From Parageobacillus sp. KH3-4 (lineage in GTDB: Bacteria; Bacillota; Bacilli; Bacillales; Anoxybacillaceae), in NCBI RefSeq assembly GCF_022846435.1, contig NZ_AP025627.1, forward strand, positions 282,001 through 346,000: a stretch of DNA of 64,000 bases, in the 5' to 3' direction. A program made the position numbers and the translations under genes. The notes under the pieces are model-generated. The model saw only the letters and a program-made list of their open reading frames with translations. It had not been told where the DNA came from and ran no database searches. Position 1 is the first letter of the stretch, and each line of letters starts with the position of its first letter. Positions 63,336 through 64,000 of the stretch are shown here, in pieces.

Positions 63336-63647
63336 ATGATTAAATATTCTTTGCATGAAAACGACGAATATTTAGATGTAAAATTAGTCGGAGATCTAGA
63401 TATAGACGGAACAGAGGTAATCGAAGAAGAACTGATTCCAAATATGGAAAAATACCAAATGGTCAATATCGACTTTGAAGGTGTCCAGTTTGTGGATTCA
63501 ACGGGAATGGGCTTATTAATGAATATGGTCCAAAGCCTAAAAGAAAAAGGGATAAAGGTTACGATATCGAACGTTCAACAAGATGTCATGAACGTTTTCG
63601 AAATTCTTCAACTTCCAGAAATTTTAGGAGAAGAGATTTTCGTATAA
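63336..63647 (+). CDS. Second STAS-domain antagonist
   Basis: A 103-residue STAS protein with S55 in QFVDSTGMGL. It differs clearly from the first STAS protein but keeps the phosphorylation site. It is the last gene of the operon, 17 bases after fapA, with ribosome site AAGGAGAGG. Two antagonists with one phosphatase allow one to act as signal input and one as output. Confidence 0.92.
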   Translation: MIKYSLHENDEYLDVKLVGDLDIDGTEVIEEELIPNMEKYQMVNIDFEGVQFVDSTGMGLLMNMVQSLKEKGIKVTISNVQQDVMNVFEILQLPEILGEEIFV

Positions 63648-63793
63648 AATAATCGCTACCTCGTTGCGTTGCGAATTTGCTTGGCGTGCCCGGGATATGG
63701 ACAATTGAGTTGCTGGAATTTTTTATATCGGCGAAGTCGCTGCCAGCAATACCATAAAAGCGCGCCTCTCTCTTGCGCCTTGGCGGCAGAAAC

Positions 63794-63839
63794 GAAAAAT
63801 CGGCCTTTTTTCCGCACACGCGGAAAAGGCCGATTTTTT
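63794..63839. terminator. Strong bidirectional terminator after the operon
   Basis: AAAAATCGGCCTTTTTTCCGC pairs almost perfectly with GCGGAAAAGGCCGATTTTTT. A's before and T's after make it work in both directions, serving the operon and the converging gene. The 63648-63790 stretch before it holds nothing recognisable. Confidence 0.9.
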
Positions 63840-63851
63840 CTGGGGAGATGT

Positions 63852-64000
63852 TCAGCCATGGAACGAACGGAAAAACCCATCGAGAAAGTGTTTGACGATG
63901 TCCCATTTCGATAATTGCTTGACCGTTTCTTTTTTTGGCTTTTCCATCTCCAGCGGAACGATGACGTCCATTCCGCGTTTCATCTGTTTTGTCGGATGGG
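63852..64000 (-). CDS. C-terminal part of an unknown protein (cut by window end)
   Basis: The last 48 codons of a gene running in from beyond the window, ending KWDIVKHFLDGFFRSFHG and a TGA at 63852-63854. The part MKRGMDVIVPLEMEKPKKE looks like a soluble, basic protein. I do not recognise a family. The stop lies 13 bases before the shared terminator, which supports a real gene end. Confidence 0.6.
   Translation of the reverse strand, partial: HPTKQMKRGMDVIVPLEMEKPKKETVKQLSKWDIVKHFLDGFFRSFHG

Noticed and set aside
1-64000. CRISPR arrays, rRNA and tRNA genes, prophage
   Set aside because: No regularly spaced repeats, no rRNA-like sequence, no tRNA cloverleaf ends and no phage structural genes were noticed.

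Overview
The window looks like chromosomal DNA of a thermophilic Bacillaceae of the Geobacillus/Parageobacillus/Anoxybacillus group. The evidence is low-GC Firmicute signals (strong AGGAGG-type ribosome sites, sigma-A promoters, hairpin + T-run terminators), Bacillus-type gene pairs (ywpF next to ssbB, an aspartokinase of the YclM type, a secA2-slaP pair), and an S-layer preprotein whose signal peptide starts like SbsB of G. stearothermophilus. This assignment is from memory of families, not from a search.

Layout. 1-12.3 kb is mixed housekeeping DNA: an MBL-fold hydrolase, a TetR-controlled drug efflux pump with three operator palindromes, an aldehyde dehydrogenase with a cre site and its DUF779 partner, a DUF1284 protein, aspartokinase, a class D sortase with its sorted substrate, ywpF and ssbB. 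12.3-14.2 kb holds an XRE regulator, an unknown gene, a large GC-rich inverted repeat and a 38-bp tandem duplication.

14.2-53.4 kb is a cell-surface region. It carries a peptidoglycan-binding NlpC/P60 hydrolase and a cluster for a ManNAc-containing secondary cell wall polymer (mnaA, wecC, tagA, a MurJ-like flippase, a polymerase). It also carries secA2-slaP for S-layer export, a large subtilase, an SLH-anchored zinc metallopeptidase, an SLH-anchored NlpC/P60 hydrolase and the S-layer gene with strong promoters and a 5'-UTR hairpin. Further on come a GT2/DUF2304/small-flippase/GT39 surface glycosylation operon, more SLH proteins and a 2030-residue LTD-metallophosphoesterase-SLH protein. Between them lies much gene debris: a frameshifted polysaccharide deacetylase, a RadC/surface-protein chimera, C39 and SLH pseudogenes and IS3-family remnants.

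54.1-63.7 kb is one apparent operon of ten genes behind a single good promoter. It combines a tetrahydrobiopterin-type pathway (FolE, a tandem fusion of two eukaryote-like 6-pyruvoyl-tetrahydropterin synthases, a sepiapterin-reductase-like SDR) with an alpha/beta hydrolase and a partner-switching signalling set. That set is a HATPase of RsbW/RsbT type, a Cache-HAMP membrane receptor without the chemoreceptor tip, two STAS antagonists, a SpoIIE/RsbU-type phosphatase and a Jag_N-FapA protein. I know of no described system with this composition and consider it the most interesting part of the window. The window ends inside an unknown gene on the minus strand.
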